From positions 1-30,512 of the IMG/VR virus record IMGVR_UViG_3300008012_005713: 30,512 nt of DNA. The stretch is one strand, 5' to 3'. Below are positions 1 to 5,988 of the stretch, one piece after another. Position numbers and translations under genes: made by a program. Under the pieces are notes generated by a model. That model worked only from the letters and a program-made list of their open reading frames with translations, did not search any database and was not told the DNA's origin. The stretch is from a virus. Numbering within the stretch: the stretch's first letter is position 1; every line of letters starts with the position of its first letter.

Positions 1-600
1 TCCTGTGCCTTGACTTAAACTGTTATTAAGTATTTTGAATGTGTCTATAAAACTACTTCCTATATACTTTAATGCTCCTAGTACTGCTAGACCTAATGCA
101 CCCATTATCTTGGTAACGCCCATAATTGCTTTTGCAAATCCGCCCAATGCAAATCCGCCTGCACTTGCAAAACTCATAATACCGTCACCGGAATTATTCA
201 GATCCTTTAAAATTTTATTAAGATTGTCTGATTGATCATTGGTGTTTCTACCTAACTTGCCTAATTGCGTTAAACTGTCTTCAGTGAGATTGTTGAGTTC
301 TTTGATAGCATTTTCCATGGCCTTGTTAGCGGCTTTATCTTCTTTTTGTTCTTTTTTATCATTGCTGTCTAATACTTTGAGTAATTTCTGTATTTCTTTA
401 TTACCATCCGCAGTTTTTTTAGTAGTCTCTTTATAACCTTTTAATTGTAATCGCATGATAGCCTCGATCTTTTGAGAACTGGTACCTAAACCTTTCAGTA
501 AGGTTTGCATATTTTTCTGCGTGGCTTCTGTTGCCCATGCAGGAAGATTCTGAATAGTGCTAGTTACACCCTCGGTATTAGTTATTACAATGTCTGTCAT
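1..600 (-). CDS. Coiled-coil/hydrophobic structural protein, N-terminal 200 residues (possible tape measure)
   Basis: The reading frame starts at ATG 600-598, with AGGA about 7 nt upstream on the minus strand, and stays open to the left edge, so the C-terminus is missing. Residues about 25-130 are polar and rich in Lys, Glu, Asn and Gln, as in long amphipathic helices. Residues about 138-180 are Gly/Ala-rich and hydrophobic (for example GGFALGGFAK and MGALGLAVLG). A helical stretch followed by a membrane-active segment is typical of tail tape-measure proteins. The divergent neighbour encodes gp26/gp51, thought to chaperone tape-measure assembly. I do not recognise a specific T4 homologue (gp29 would be the positional candidate), so the tape-measure role is inference. 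A minus-strand late octamer at 680-673 probably drives it. Confidence 0.5.
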   Translation of the reverse strand, partial: MTDIVITNTEGVTSTIQNLPAWATEATQKNMQTLLKGLGTSSQKIEAIMRLQLKGYKETTKKTADGNKEIQKLLKVLDSNDKKEQKEDKAANKAMENAIKELNNLTEDSLTQLGKLGRNTNDQSDNLNKILKDLNNSGDGIMSFASAGGFALGGFAKAIMGVTKIMGALGLAVLGALKYIGSSFIDTFKILNNSLSQGTG

Positions 601-632
601 TTCAATTCCTGTAAACTGAGTATATTATAATC

Positions 633-640
633 GATAAATA
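633..640 (+). promoter_or_regulatory. Late promoter octamer GATAAATA upstream of gene 26
   Basis: GATAAATA differs by one base from the T4 late octamer TATAAATA. Transcription should begin about 6 nt downstream, near 646, giving a leader of about 68 nt to the gene 26 ATG, which has its own GGAG. The same octamer precedes several other late genes in the window. Confidence 0.6.
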
Positions 641-672
641 ACACTACAAATAAAGTGATGCTTCGATAGTTA

Positions 673-680
673 TATTTATC
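673..680 (-). promoter_or_regulatory. Late promoter octamer GATAAATA (minus strand) for the leftward structural gene
   Basis: The plus strand reads TATTTATC, which is GATAAATA on the minus strand. The predicted start is near 667, about 67 nt before the leftward ATG at 600. It points towards the plus-strand octamer at 633-640, so the two leaders would overlap. Confidence 0.55.
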
Positions 681-713
681 GTTTTTATTAAAACATCACA
701 TATTGGAGAGAAT

Positions 714-1559
714 ATGACACAGAATACTAACCCTTTAGCAGATTTTTACAGAAATCCCAAGTTATATGTAGCATTACCAAGTGGTACTGATTTTTATAGC
801 AAAGATGTTGTTGAAATGACCGAAGTTGGTGAACTACCAGTTTACCCAATGACAGCCAAAGATGACATTCTTACAAAAAACCCAGACGCACTATTAAATG
901 GTGATGCAGTTATAAAACTTGTTAAGAGTTGTGTTCCTGCTGTAAAAAATCCTGCTTTACTACTTGCTCCAGATATGGAAGTATTGCTGATTGCAATTAG
1001 ACAAGCAAGTTCAGATACTAAATTTATGGAAATTGATAGAAACTGTCCAGAATGCAATGAGCCAAACAGATTCGATTTAGACTTATCTGTTGCATTAGCA
1101 GAATCACAAGAGATCGAAGCACTCAAAGAAGTTGTGTTATCAAACGGTTTAAAAGTATTAATATCGCCTACAAATTACATGCACACCATACAAGGTGCCA
1201 AGGCAGTTATAGAACAAAATAGACAGTTTCAAAATATAGATGTAAATAACAGTGACGAACAATTAAAAGCATTAGGTGATGCACTGGAAAAACTTAGCAC
1301 AATGAACTACGAAGTTATTCTTAATTCTATAGTAAGTATCACAATACCAGATACAGAACTTGTTGTTGACGATGTAAAACAAATTGCAGACTTTTTAGAT
1401 AATGTAGAAAAAGCAATTGGCATAGAATTAAATGATGCAGTTTCTAGCATTAACAATGGTGGCATCCAAAAAGAAGTAGAAATGCAATGCGGTGAGTGTG
1501 AACATGTTTACACTACACCTATAAACTACGATCCAGTAGGTTTTTTCTTAAATTCCTAG
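714..1559 (+). CDS. 26: Baseplate hub protein gp26 (T4_baseplate family), probable tail assembly chaperone
   Basis: This 281-residue protein resembles the T4 gp26 family of baseplate hub proteins. It has two Cys-x2-Cys pairs, C111/C114 (NCPECNEPN) and C259/C262 (QCGECEHVY), which could together bind one zinc ion. The ATG has a good Shine-Dalgarno (GGAG, 9 nt upstream), and a late octamer lies at 633-640. In T4, gene 26 is followed by 51, and the same order holds here. The last codons, GGT TTT TTC TTA, contain the heptamer T TTT TTC. Just after it come the TAG stop and a stable stem-loop, so some ribosomes probably shift to -1 and continue into the gene 51-like frame, making a 370-residue fusion. 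The family assignment is fairly secure. The chaperone role is inferred by analogy with gpG/gpGT of lambda-like phages. Confidence 0.85.
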   Translation: MTQNTNPLADFYRNPKLYVALPSGTDFYSKDVVEMTEVGELPVYPMTAKDDILTKNPDALLNGDAVIKLVKSCVPAVKNPALLLAPDMEVLLIAIRQASSDTKFMEIDRNCPECNEPNRFDLDLSVALAESQEIEALKEVVLSNGLKVLISPTNYMHTIQGAKAVIEQNRQFQNIDVNNSDEQLKALGDALEKLSTMNYEVILNSIVSITIPDTELVVDDVKQIADFLDNVEKAIGIELNDAVSSINNGGIQKEVEMQCGECEHVYTTPINYDPVGFFLNS

Positions 1560-1598
1560 GTGGGGCAGACCCTGAGCAAATCAGGGACTATCTAGGAA
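1541..1598 (+). promoter_or_regulatory. Predicted -1 programmed ribosomal frameshift signal (slippery heptamer plus stem-loop)
   Basis: The slippery heptamer U UUU UUC occupies 1541-1547 and lies in the X XXY YYZ phase of gene 26. A 5-nt spacer (1548-1552) leads to a stem in which 1553-1563 pairs with 1588-1598: 11 pairs, two of them G-U. An inner perfect 6-bp hairpin, 1570-1575 with 1581-1586, has the loop GCAAA. The zero-frame TAG (1557-1559) lies inside the outer stem. These are all standard elements of a -1 frameshift site, and the -1 frame beyond is open for 92 codons without a usable start. Confidence 0.8.
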
Positions 1599-1825
1599 GT
1601 CTAGAACAGCAGGCAGAAGATATCACAAAGGGCATTGCTGATTTTGTAATGTATTCTGAAGGTGCTATTGACTGGCCTACTGCCTGGCATATGGGCGTAG
1701 TCGATCAGGTTATGGTACTACAATCTTTTAGTTCGTATATTACTGCCAAGAACGGCGGTAAAAAAGATAATGAAATGAAACAGGAAATGATACCTGATAC
1801 TGCACCTCCGCCATCAGAGGAATAA
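1547..1825 (+). CDS. 51: gp51-like C-terminal extension, translated as a -1 frameshift fusion with gp26
   Basis: In the -1 frame relative to gene 26, 92 codons run from the slippery site to TAA 1823-1825. The frame is closed upstream by TGA codons at 1493 and 1499. It has no ATG, GTG or TTG before an ATG at 1649, by which point 34 protein-like codons have passed (GADPEQIRDYLGSLEQQAED). Independent initiation would therefore lose a third of the sequence, whereas a -1 shift at 1541-1547 joins both parts. The product has a helical N-terminal half, an aromatic stretch (AIDWPTAWHMGVVDQ) and a short polar tail. In T4, gp51 (about 250 aa) is a separate hub-assembly factor encoded directly after 26. 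Its position supports the assignment, but I do not see direct sequence identity. The last 12 nt overlap the convergent minus-strand gene. Confidence 0.7.
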   Translation, partial: LKFLGGADPEQIRDYLGSLEQQAEDITKGIADFVMYSEGAIDWPTAWHMGVVDQVMVLQSFSSYITAKNGGKKDNEMKQEMIPDTAPPPSEE

Positions 1826-2710
1826 GTCTTTACTGTTATTGCCTTTTAATTGTTCCACATGGTTAACACCATCATCATGCTCGTTTATCAAATGCTCTAA
1901 GTCAAGTTGTTCTAACTGGTCTACTATAGATTCGATTTCGTCGGATAGATAACAATACTCTGAAACACAATTAATCACATTACCAGGAACTACACTTGCT
2001 TGTAATTTATACTTGGTACGATCAAACATTGGTATTTGTTCATTGTGTTTTAAATGCAGTAATGCATGGTTAATGTTTCTGTGCATTACAAGACGCATAG
2101 CATCGAGTTCTTGTGCCGCTATACCAATGAACCCTTGATGTGTATTGTGTTGCATAGCGACGTTTATAATGCGTTGTAGACCCCCTAAGTGACTGCACAC
2201 TAATACTCTGTTATACAGTTGGAACCAACTTAATTTAAGTATGTAATTATCATGCTGTGGGTCTAGTAGGTCGCGGAAAGATACAGTATGCTCCGGCTTA
2301 AAATTTTTTACATTCCTGCCCAGCATATATCCAGCATCATCTTGCTTTATTATCCAATCGGCATACTCAGGTGCTTCGCTGTTTGTTTTAACTATGATTT
2401 CATCAGGGGAATCCTTGTACACCGACTCTGCTACATGTTGTGGAAACTGTTGCACAAGAAAACACATACTGCCTATCTTGGCAAACTCATGTGCAACTGT
2501 TACATCATGCTCTGCTATAGCCAATACACATTCTAGGAAGTCTTGTGGATGTCCTGATAAACCGTTGTGTTGTTTATCCAATAAAAGTTTAAACAATCCT
2601 AAGTTTCTAAAAGTCATGAGGTTGTCGATGAAACTGTTATTGTTTAAGTTATCACATGCTTCAAGAAATTCATGTTTTATGTGTAACCAATTATCTTCTA
2701 CTGGTATCAT
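1814..2710 (-). CDS. Acyl-CoA-dehydrogenase-fold protein (HsaA/flavin monooxygenase-like), shortened
   Basis: The 298-residue product has the N-terminal helical pattern of acyl-CoA dehydrogenase-type flavoproteins: LGLFKLLLDKQHNGLSG at about 37-53, FLECVLAIAEHDVTVA at about 58-73, then QQFPQHV. It also has a C-terminal helical segment (SHLGGLQRIINVAMQ at about 173-187, then AAQELDAMRLVMHRNI). The family normally has about 380-400 residues. Here the middle beta domain is reduced to about 60 residues, so flavin or substrate binding may be altered and catalysis is uncertain. No Shine-Dalgarno precedes the ATG; instead CATAAATA ends 5 nt before it, suggesting a leaderless late mRNA. Its 3' end overlaps the gene 51 frame by 12 nt. 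A structural or regulatory use of the fold is possible. The family call is by pattern only. Confidence 0.55.
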   Translation of the reverse strand: MIPVEDNWLHIKHEFLEACDNLNNNSFIDNLMTFRNLGLFKLLLDKQHNGLSGHPQDFLECVLAIAEHDVTVAHEFAKIGSMCFLVQQFPQHVAESVYKDSPDEIIVKTNSEAPEYADWIIKQDDAGYMLGRNVKNFKPEHTVSFRDLLDPQHDNYILKLSWFQLYNRVLVCSHLGGLQRIINVAMQHNTHQGFIGIAAQELDAMRLVMHRNINHALLHLKHNEQIPMFDRTKYKLQASVVPGNVINCVSEYCYLSDEIESIVDQLEQLDLEHLINEHDDGVNHVEQLKGNNSKDLFL

Positions 2711-2715
2711 GTTAA

Positions 2716-2723
2716 TATTTATG
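2716..2723 (-). promoter_or_regulatory. Late-type octamer CATAAATA, 5 nt before ATG (leaderless)
   Basis: The minus strand reads CATAAATA, then TTAAC, then ATG at 2710. If the start lies 6 nt after the octamer, as in T4 late promoters, the first transcribed base is the A of the ATG. No ribosome-binding site is present. Confidence 0.5.
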
Positions 2724-2736
2724 TGTTAATGTTTAT

Positions 2737-2751
2737 AGACACTTCGTGTCT
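2737..2751. repeat. Small perfect hairpin, AGACAC/GTGTCT
   Basis: AGACAC (2737-2742) and GTGTCT (2746-2751) form a 6-bp stem around the triloop TTC. It lies upstream of the minus-strand dehydrogenase-like gene. No U-run follows on either strand, so a terminator role is not supported. Confidence 0.4.
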
Positions 2752-2759
2752 TTGCCAAC

Positions 2760-2808
2760 TGCAAACTTCATTCACTTCGTTCAATCAGTTTTTGTTTGCA
2801 ATTTTTTT
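2760..2808 (+). terminator. Possible intrinsic terminator (7-bp stem plus T-run)
   Basis: TGCAAAC (2760-2766) pairs with GTTTGCA (2794-2800) and is followed by a run of seven Ts (2802-2808). The loop of 27 nt is long and the stem AT-rich, so efficiency is doubtful. It would stop rightward transcripts reading through from genes 26/51. Confidence 0.35.
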
Positions 2809-2839
2809 AAAAGAAGTTATCAAGTAACTTGAGCCATAA

Positions 2840-2859
2840 TTCTCCTTATGCAAGGAGAA
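2840..2859. repeat. Perfect 8-bp inverted repeat containing AAGGAG on both strands
   Basis: TTCTCCTT, the loop ATGC and AAGGAGAA form a perfect palindromic hairpin. On each strand the AAGGAG is followed 4-5 nt later by an ATG that opens only 5-6 codons before TGA. A second small inverted repeat, AAGTTA/TAACTT, lies just upstream around 2815-2830. Confidence 0.5.
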
Positions 2860-3284
2860 CAATGTCAGGTGTCATCAAGTGAACCATTACCATCTCTAAC
2901 TCGGGTGCTATTAGGAACCAGTGAGCCTTTTGTCCCCATACACTACCGTCTCGAATCTCACGGAAATTGTTATAACCTTGTAGAGTTTAGTTATATCAAT
3001 TTGTAGGTTGCTTTTTCTCAGAGCCTACATCCTTCTAATACTGTTTGTCGTGTGTTTGTATCTTTGCCGCTATACATCTCCAGAATCTCGCACCGGGTGT
3101 TTCCATTGCCGGATTGTCAAAGAGCCCGATATTCAATGCCTCGGTTGGGGCGGGTGTATAGTCCTATTTGTGTGCCGTAATGTGAGTTAGACTTTGTGTC
3201 TGAGTGTGCCGTGTTTTTTGTGTTCTTCAGCAAATAGTTATCGTCTTATGATGTTGCTTATAACATTTTTTGAGTAATCCTAGT

Positions 3285-3292
3285 CATAAATA
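3285..3292 (+). promoter_or_regulatory. Late-type octamer CATAAATA, 5 nt before ATG (leaderless)
   Basis: CATAAATA is followed by TTGCT and then ATG at 3298. The spacing is the same as at 2716-2723 and 18254-18261. The expected transcription start coincides with the initiation codon, and no Shine-Dalgarno is present. Confidence 0.5.
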
Positions 3293-3297
3293 TTGCT

Positions 3298-3795
3298 ATG
3301 GAGCATTTTACGATCACCGGCATTTTGACTAAAGATCAGTGTTCTGAAATAATAAACAAATTACCAGACGAATCTCCCAACCCTGGGGGTCTTACAATGG
3401 TACCTGGTTACTGGACTGACACCAACTGGAATAACACACATAAAACATTTAATACGCACCGGTTACGATTAACACAGGAGTTAGCAGAGTATGTTAGCAG
3501 TTTGATCAAGCCAGTAAGTATAGATTCAGAACCATACATAATAACAAATCATAATGTTTTCTATGCTAATTATTATAACAAAAATGACACTTGTACTAAA
3601 CACAAAGATCTATCAAAGTACTCTATATGTATTCCCCTCAATGACGAGTTTGAAGGCGGGATATTTTATATTGAGGATAAGCCTGTAGAACTAAAAGCAG
3701 GGGACGGAATAGTTTTTCCAGGTGATACAGAACATGAAGTAAGCAAAGTTATTTCTGGTACTAGATGGAGTTTATGTATCTGGATTATGGAGTGA
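3298..3795 (+). CDS. 2-oxoglutarate/Fe(II)-dependent oxygenase (prolyl-4-hydroxylase-like)
   Basis: This 165-residue protein carries the iron-binding facial triad H102-x-D104 (THKT-type context KHKDLSK) and H146 (DTEHEV), plus R156 (GTRWSL) for 2-oxoglutarate. The double-stranded beta-helix strands lie between them: SICIPLND, GGIFYIED, AGDGIVFPGD. Family members hydroxylate amino acids, nucleotides or small molecules using 2-oxoglutarate and O2. Similar small enzymes are common in marine T4-like phages, with mostly unknown substrates. The N-terminal 30 residues resemble the usual capping helix (TKDQCSEIINKLPDE). It sits alone in a plus-strand segment behind a leaderless-type late octamer. Its 3' end overlaps the convergent GIY-YIG gene by 24 bp. 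The family call is firm and the substrate unknown. Confidence 0.85.
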   Translation: MEHFTITGILTKDQCSEIINKLPDESPNPGGLTMVPGYWTDTNWNNTHKTFNTHRLRLTQELAEYVSSLIKPVSIDSEPYIITNHNVFYANYYNKNDTCTKHKDLSKYSICIPLNDEFEGGIFYIEDKPVELKAGDGIVFPGDTEHEVSKVISGTRWSLCIWIME

Positions 3796-4215
3796 ATCTT
3801 TAACGCCTTCACGTAAGATTTTTGAACCACCTACTCGAACGTTGATAATACCATTGTAGTAGTCATCACGCAATAACACTTTTCTTTCAAATTGTTCTCT
3901 TGCTTCTATATAACTAGCAACGCCTCTGCTAGGACAAAAGTATAAAATCTCTCTGGTAAATTTATCTTCACCTAGTGCTTCTACGTCTTCTTTTAGATTG
4001 TCTGAACTGCCCCAATAAGTTTGCCAATCGCTTTCTTTGAAACCACGGCGTTTATTCTTTTTGCCTTTGAGTGGTGGTTTAGTAGTTTTAAACTTTGCTA
4101 GTTTCTTACCTACATACTTTTTGTTATTTGTGTTGTTAGTAATTAGATACACGAATGCTTCGCAATCTTCGGGTAAGTTGTCTACTGCCTTTCCGTTGTA
4201 TGTCCAGTTGCTCAC
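3772..4215 (-). CDS. GIY-YIG family endonuclease-like protein (SegE-type)
   Basis: The 147-residue product begins at GTG 4215-4213, directly abutting the TAG of gene 46, which implies coupled translation. Residues 22-36 (VYLITN ... KKYVGKK) match the two strands of the GIY-YIG fold, with Y23 and Y34 in the diagnostic positions. A basic linker (KTTKPPLKGKKNKRRG) and an aromatic block (WQTYWGSS) follow. Glutamates in ASYIEAREQFE (E104, E107, E110) are candidates for the metal-binding residue. T4 SegE-like nucleases and their marine phage relatives share this plan, and family members cut DNA, often as free-standing homing enzymes. Being last in the 55-47-46 operon, it could instead be a stable replication/recombination accessory. 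The fold is likely and activity uncertain. Confidence 0.7.
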   Translation of the reverse strand: MSNWTYNGKAVDNLPEDCEAFVYLITNNTNNKKYVGKKLAKFKTTKPPLKGKKNKRRGFKESDWQTYWGSSDNLKEDVEALGEDKFTREILYFCPSRGVASYIEAREQFERKVLLRDDYYNGIINVRVGGSKILREGVKDSLHNPDT

Positions 4216-5985
4216 CTAACTTTCCACATATTCCGTATCAGTGTTGTAACTAGTGAAGCCGCCTTCTTTGATTACATATAATACATCATTTACTCTACCA
4301 CTGAGTTCTTCTCTGTGTGATATAAGCATGATATTTTTGTTTTGTTCTCTGCTCATTTTCTTGAGTATGCCCAATGCATTCTCTACACCAACACCGTCTA
4401 AACCACTGTCAATAAGTTCGTCAATGCATAAAAAGTTCATTGGGTGATTAAGACTTTCATATATGTCTCTGAATGCCCAACTCAAACTCAGTATTAGTCT
4501 GTTACGTTCACCTCTACTTAAATTATCAAAGTCTAAGTCTCTGCCATACTCTGTGATCTCTACACTTAGGTCACTGTTAAATTTAACATCATGTGGCAAA
4601 CCAATAGCATTTAAGTAGTGTGCCAGTCTGTGATTCAAGTAAGCAATGTTTTGATCAATAATACGTCTACGGATAAAACTGTCTTTGCTTGTTAGCAGTT
4701 TATACAAGAACTCTTGGTGATCTTTTAATGCTGTGAGTTCATTTATAATATCCCAACTGACTTCTTGTATACCAGTTTGTTTCATAGATTCTATTTGTTC
4801 TATGTAAGGATTTTCTTCGTTGTTCTTGTCTTCAATACTTTGTATTAAGTTATCTACATTATTTCTATGAGTAAGGGCCTCTTCTAGTGTTCTATAGAAG
4901 GTTTTAGGGCGTTCTTGAACAGGTCCTAGCATTTCTACGCCTGTTTTTAACTCTTTTTCTTTAGTGATTAGGGTGTTGTTATATGTCCTTTCCTCTGTTA
5001 TTTCGGTGTTTAAATCGGCCGTATATTCTTCATGTGTGTCTAAATGTGCTGTATCTTGTCCACAAGCAGGGCATGTACCTTCTTTTGCTTTAGCCAAATT
5101 TGCTTCTAGTGTTTGCAGTTTAGTATTACTTCTTTTAATACTGGTTTCTGTGTTAGTGATATTACTTACTAATACATTTAAATTTGCTTCGTGATCTTTT
5201 ATTTCAACTAATGCATTATGCTTTGCAATTTCTTCGTCTACATCTAGTTCGTTGACTTCTTCTAGAGCATCAGCCATTTCAGATAGTTTAGATTTCTTAT
5301 TGGCTTCCCAGGCCATACTGCGGCTTTCGATTTCTTTGATATTCTTTTCCATTCTAGCATTGCCATCTTTGACAGCATTGATTCGAATTTCCTCTTCCTT
5401 GATACTGTCTCTAGTATCCTTCATTCTTTCTTTGAGTGTTTCTGCTTTTTCTGACAACTCCTGTATACCAAGTAGTTGCTCAATCATGTCTCTCTGATCG
5501 TTATTTTTCATGCCTAAGAAAGGTTCAGTGTATGTGTTTAGTGCAACAATATGCTTAAACATTTCGTGAGTAAAGCCAATTATTTTTTCAATGTGTTTTT
5601 GTGTTTCTCTGCTGTCGCCTTGTTGCTCTTGATCACCTGACTCAGTACCGTTAACAAAGAAACGTAATATATTAGGACGTCTGCCTCTTTCTATACGATA
5701 TTCAACACCGTTAAGTTCAAAGTCTACACTAACTATCATGCCCTTGGCATTTGTTTTGTTAATTAAGTTATCGCGACGAATGTTAGTAAGTGCTTCACCA
5801 TATAATGCGTAACTGAGTGCATTAATAATAGTAGTCTTACCTGTGCCATTTCTACTACCGTCACCACCTAGGTCTAGATTGTTACCTAGTACTAGTGTTA
5901 AGTTCTTGTCGTCAAACCGCACACCTTGAACGTTGTTTCCAACACTCATGAAATTCTTTACACTGATGTTTTTTAATTTAAGCAT
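4216..5985 (-). CDS. 46: Recombination endonuclease subunit gp46 (Rad50/SbcC-like ATPase)
   Basis: This is the ATPase half of the T4 gp46/47 complex, which resects DNA ends for recombination-dependent replication and degrades host DNA. At 589 aa it is close to T4 gp46 (560). Visible motifs: Walker A GSRNGTGKT at 43-51; a coiled-coil region from about 170 to 440 interrupted by the zinc hook CPAC (C305, C308); the ABC signature LSRGE at 489-493; Walker B plus D-loop FLCIDELIDSGLD at about 523-535; and the switch His in MLISHREE. All are intact, so the protein should be functional. It follows gene 47 by 3 nt and is followed immediately by the GIY-YIG gene. Expression is probably from the sigma70-type promoter upstream of gene 55. 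Confidence 0.95.
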   Translation of the reverse strand: MLKLKNISVKNFMSVGNNVQGVRFDDKNLTLVLGNNLDLGGDGSRNGTGKTTIINALSYALYGEALTNIRRDNLINKTNAKGMIVSVDFELNGVEYRIERGRRPNILRFFVNGTESGDQEQQGDSRETQKHIEKIIGFTHEMFKHIVALNTYTEPFLGMKNNDQRDMIEQLLGIQELSEKAETLKERMKDTRDSIKEEEIRINAVKDGNARMEKNIKEIESRSMAWEANKKSKLSEMADALEEVNELDVDEEIAKHNALVEIKDHEANLNVLVSNITNTETSIKRSNTKLQTLEANLAKAKEGTCPACGQDTAHLDTHEEYTADLNTEITEERTYNNTLITKEKELKTGVEMLGPVQERPKTFYRTLEEALTHRNNVDNLIQSIEDKNNEENPYIEQIESMKQTGIQEVSWDIINELTALKDHQEFLYKLLTSKDSFIRRRIIDQNIAYLNHRLAHYLNAIGLPHDVKFNSDLSVEITEYGRDLDFDNLSRGERNRLILSLSWAFRDIYESLNHPMNFLCIDELIDSGLDGVGVENALGILKKMSREQNKNIMLISHREELSGRVNDVLYVIKEGGFTSYNTDTEYVES

Positions 5986-5988
5986 ATA

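Larger units (their letters stand above)
2711..3297. other. 587-bp intergenic island, GC-richer than its surroundings, no confident gene
   Basis: This stretch between two divergent genes contains rows near 45-50 % GC, unlike the AT-rich phage genes. No tRNA could be assembled by eye on either strand. Short open frames exist. One plus-strand frame from ATG 2848 runs 52 codons to TAG 3004 and then stays open to TAA 3178. A minus-strand frame over the same region is broken by several stops. Codon choice in these frames (CGG, CCG, CTC) is unlike the phage genes, so none is called. The region holds the hairpins listed separately and a repeated TGTGCCGT near 3171 and 3207. It could be a structured RNA, a decayed gene or recently acquired DNA. 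Confidence 0.5.

Noticed and set aside
2848-3180. Plus-strand frame with a single in-frame TAG that might be read through
   Set aside because: Start codon lies in the loop of a palindrome and there is no other sign of amber recoding; elsewhere TAG ends ordinary genes (for example genes 26 and 46). Chance is more likely.
2960-3180. Possible tRNA or tRNA-like fold (GCGGGTG start, TTCGA-like loop)
   Set aside because: No matching acceptor stem, no 5-bp T-arm with a GTTC loop, and no anticodon arm could be assembled on either strand.
3008-3190. 60-codon plus-strand frame with hydrophobic N-terminus and several Cys (TGCFHCRIVKEP)
   Set aside because: No Shine-Dalgarno, codon use unlike the phage genes, and competing frames of similar quality on both strands. 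It is kept only as part of the unexplained island.
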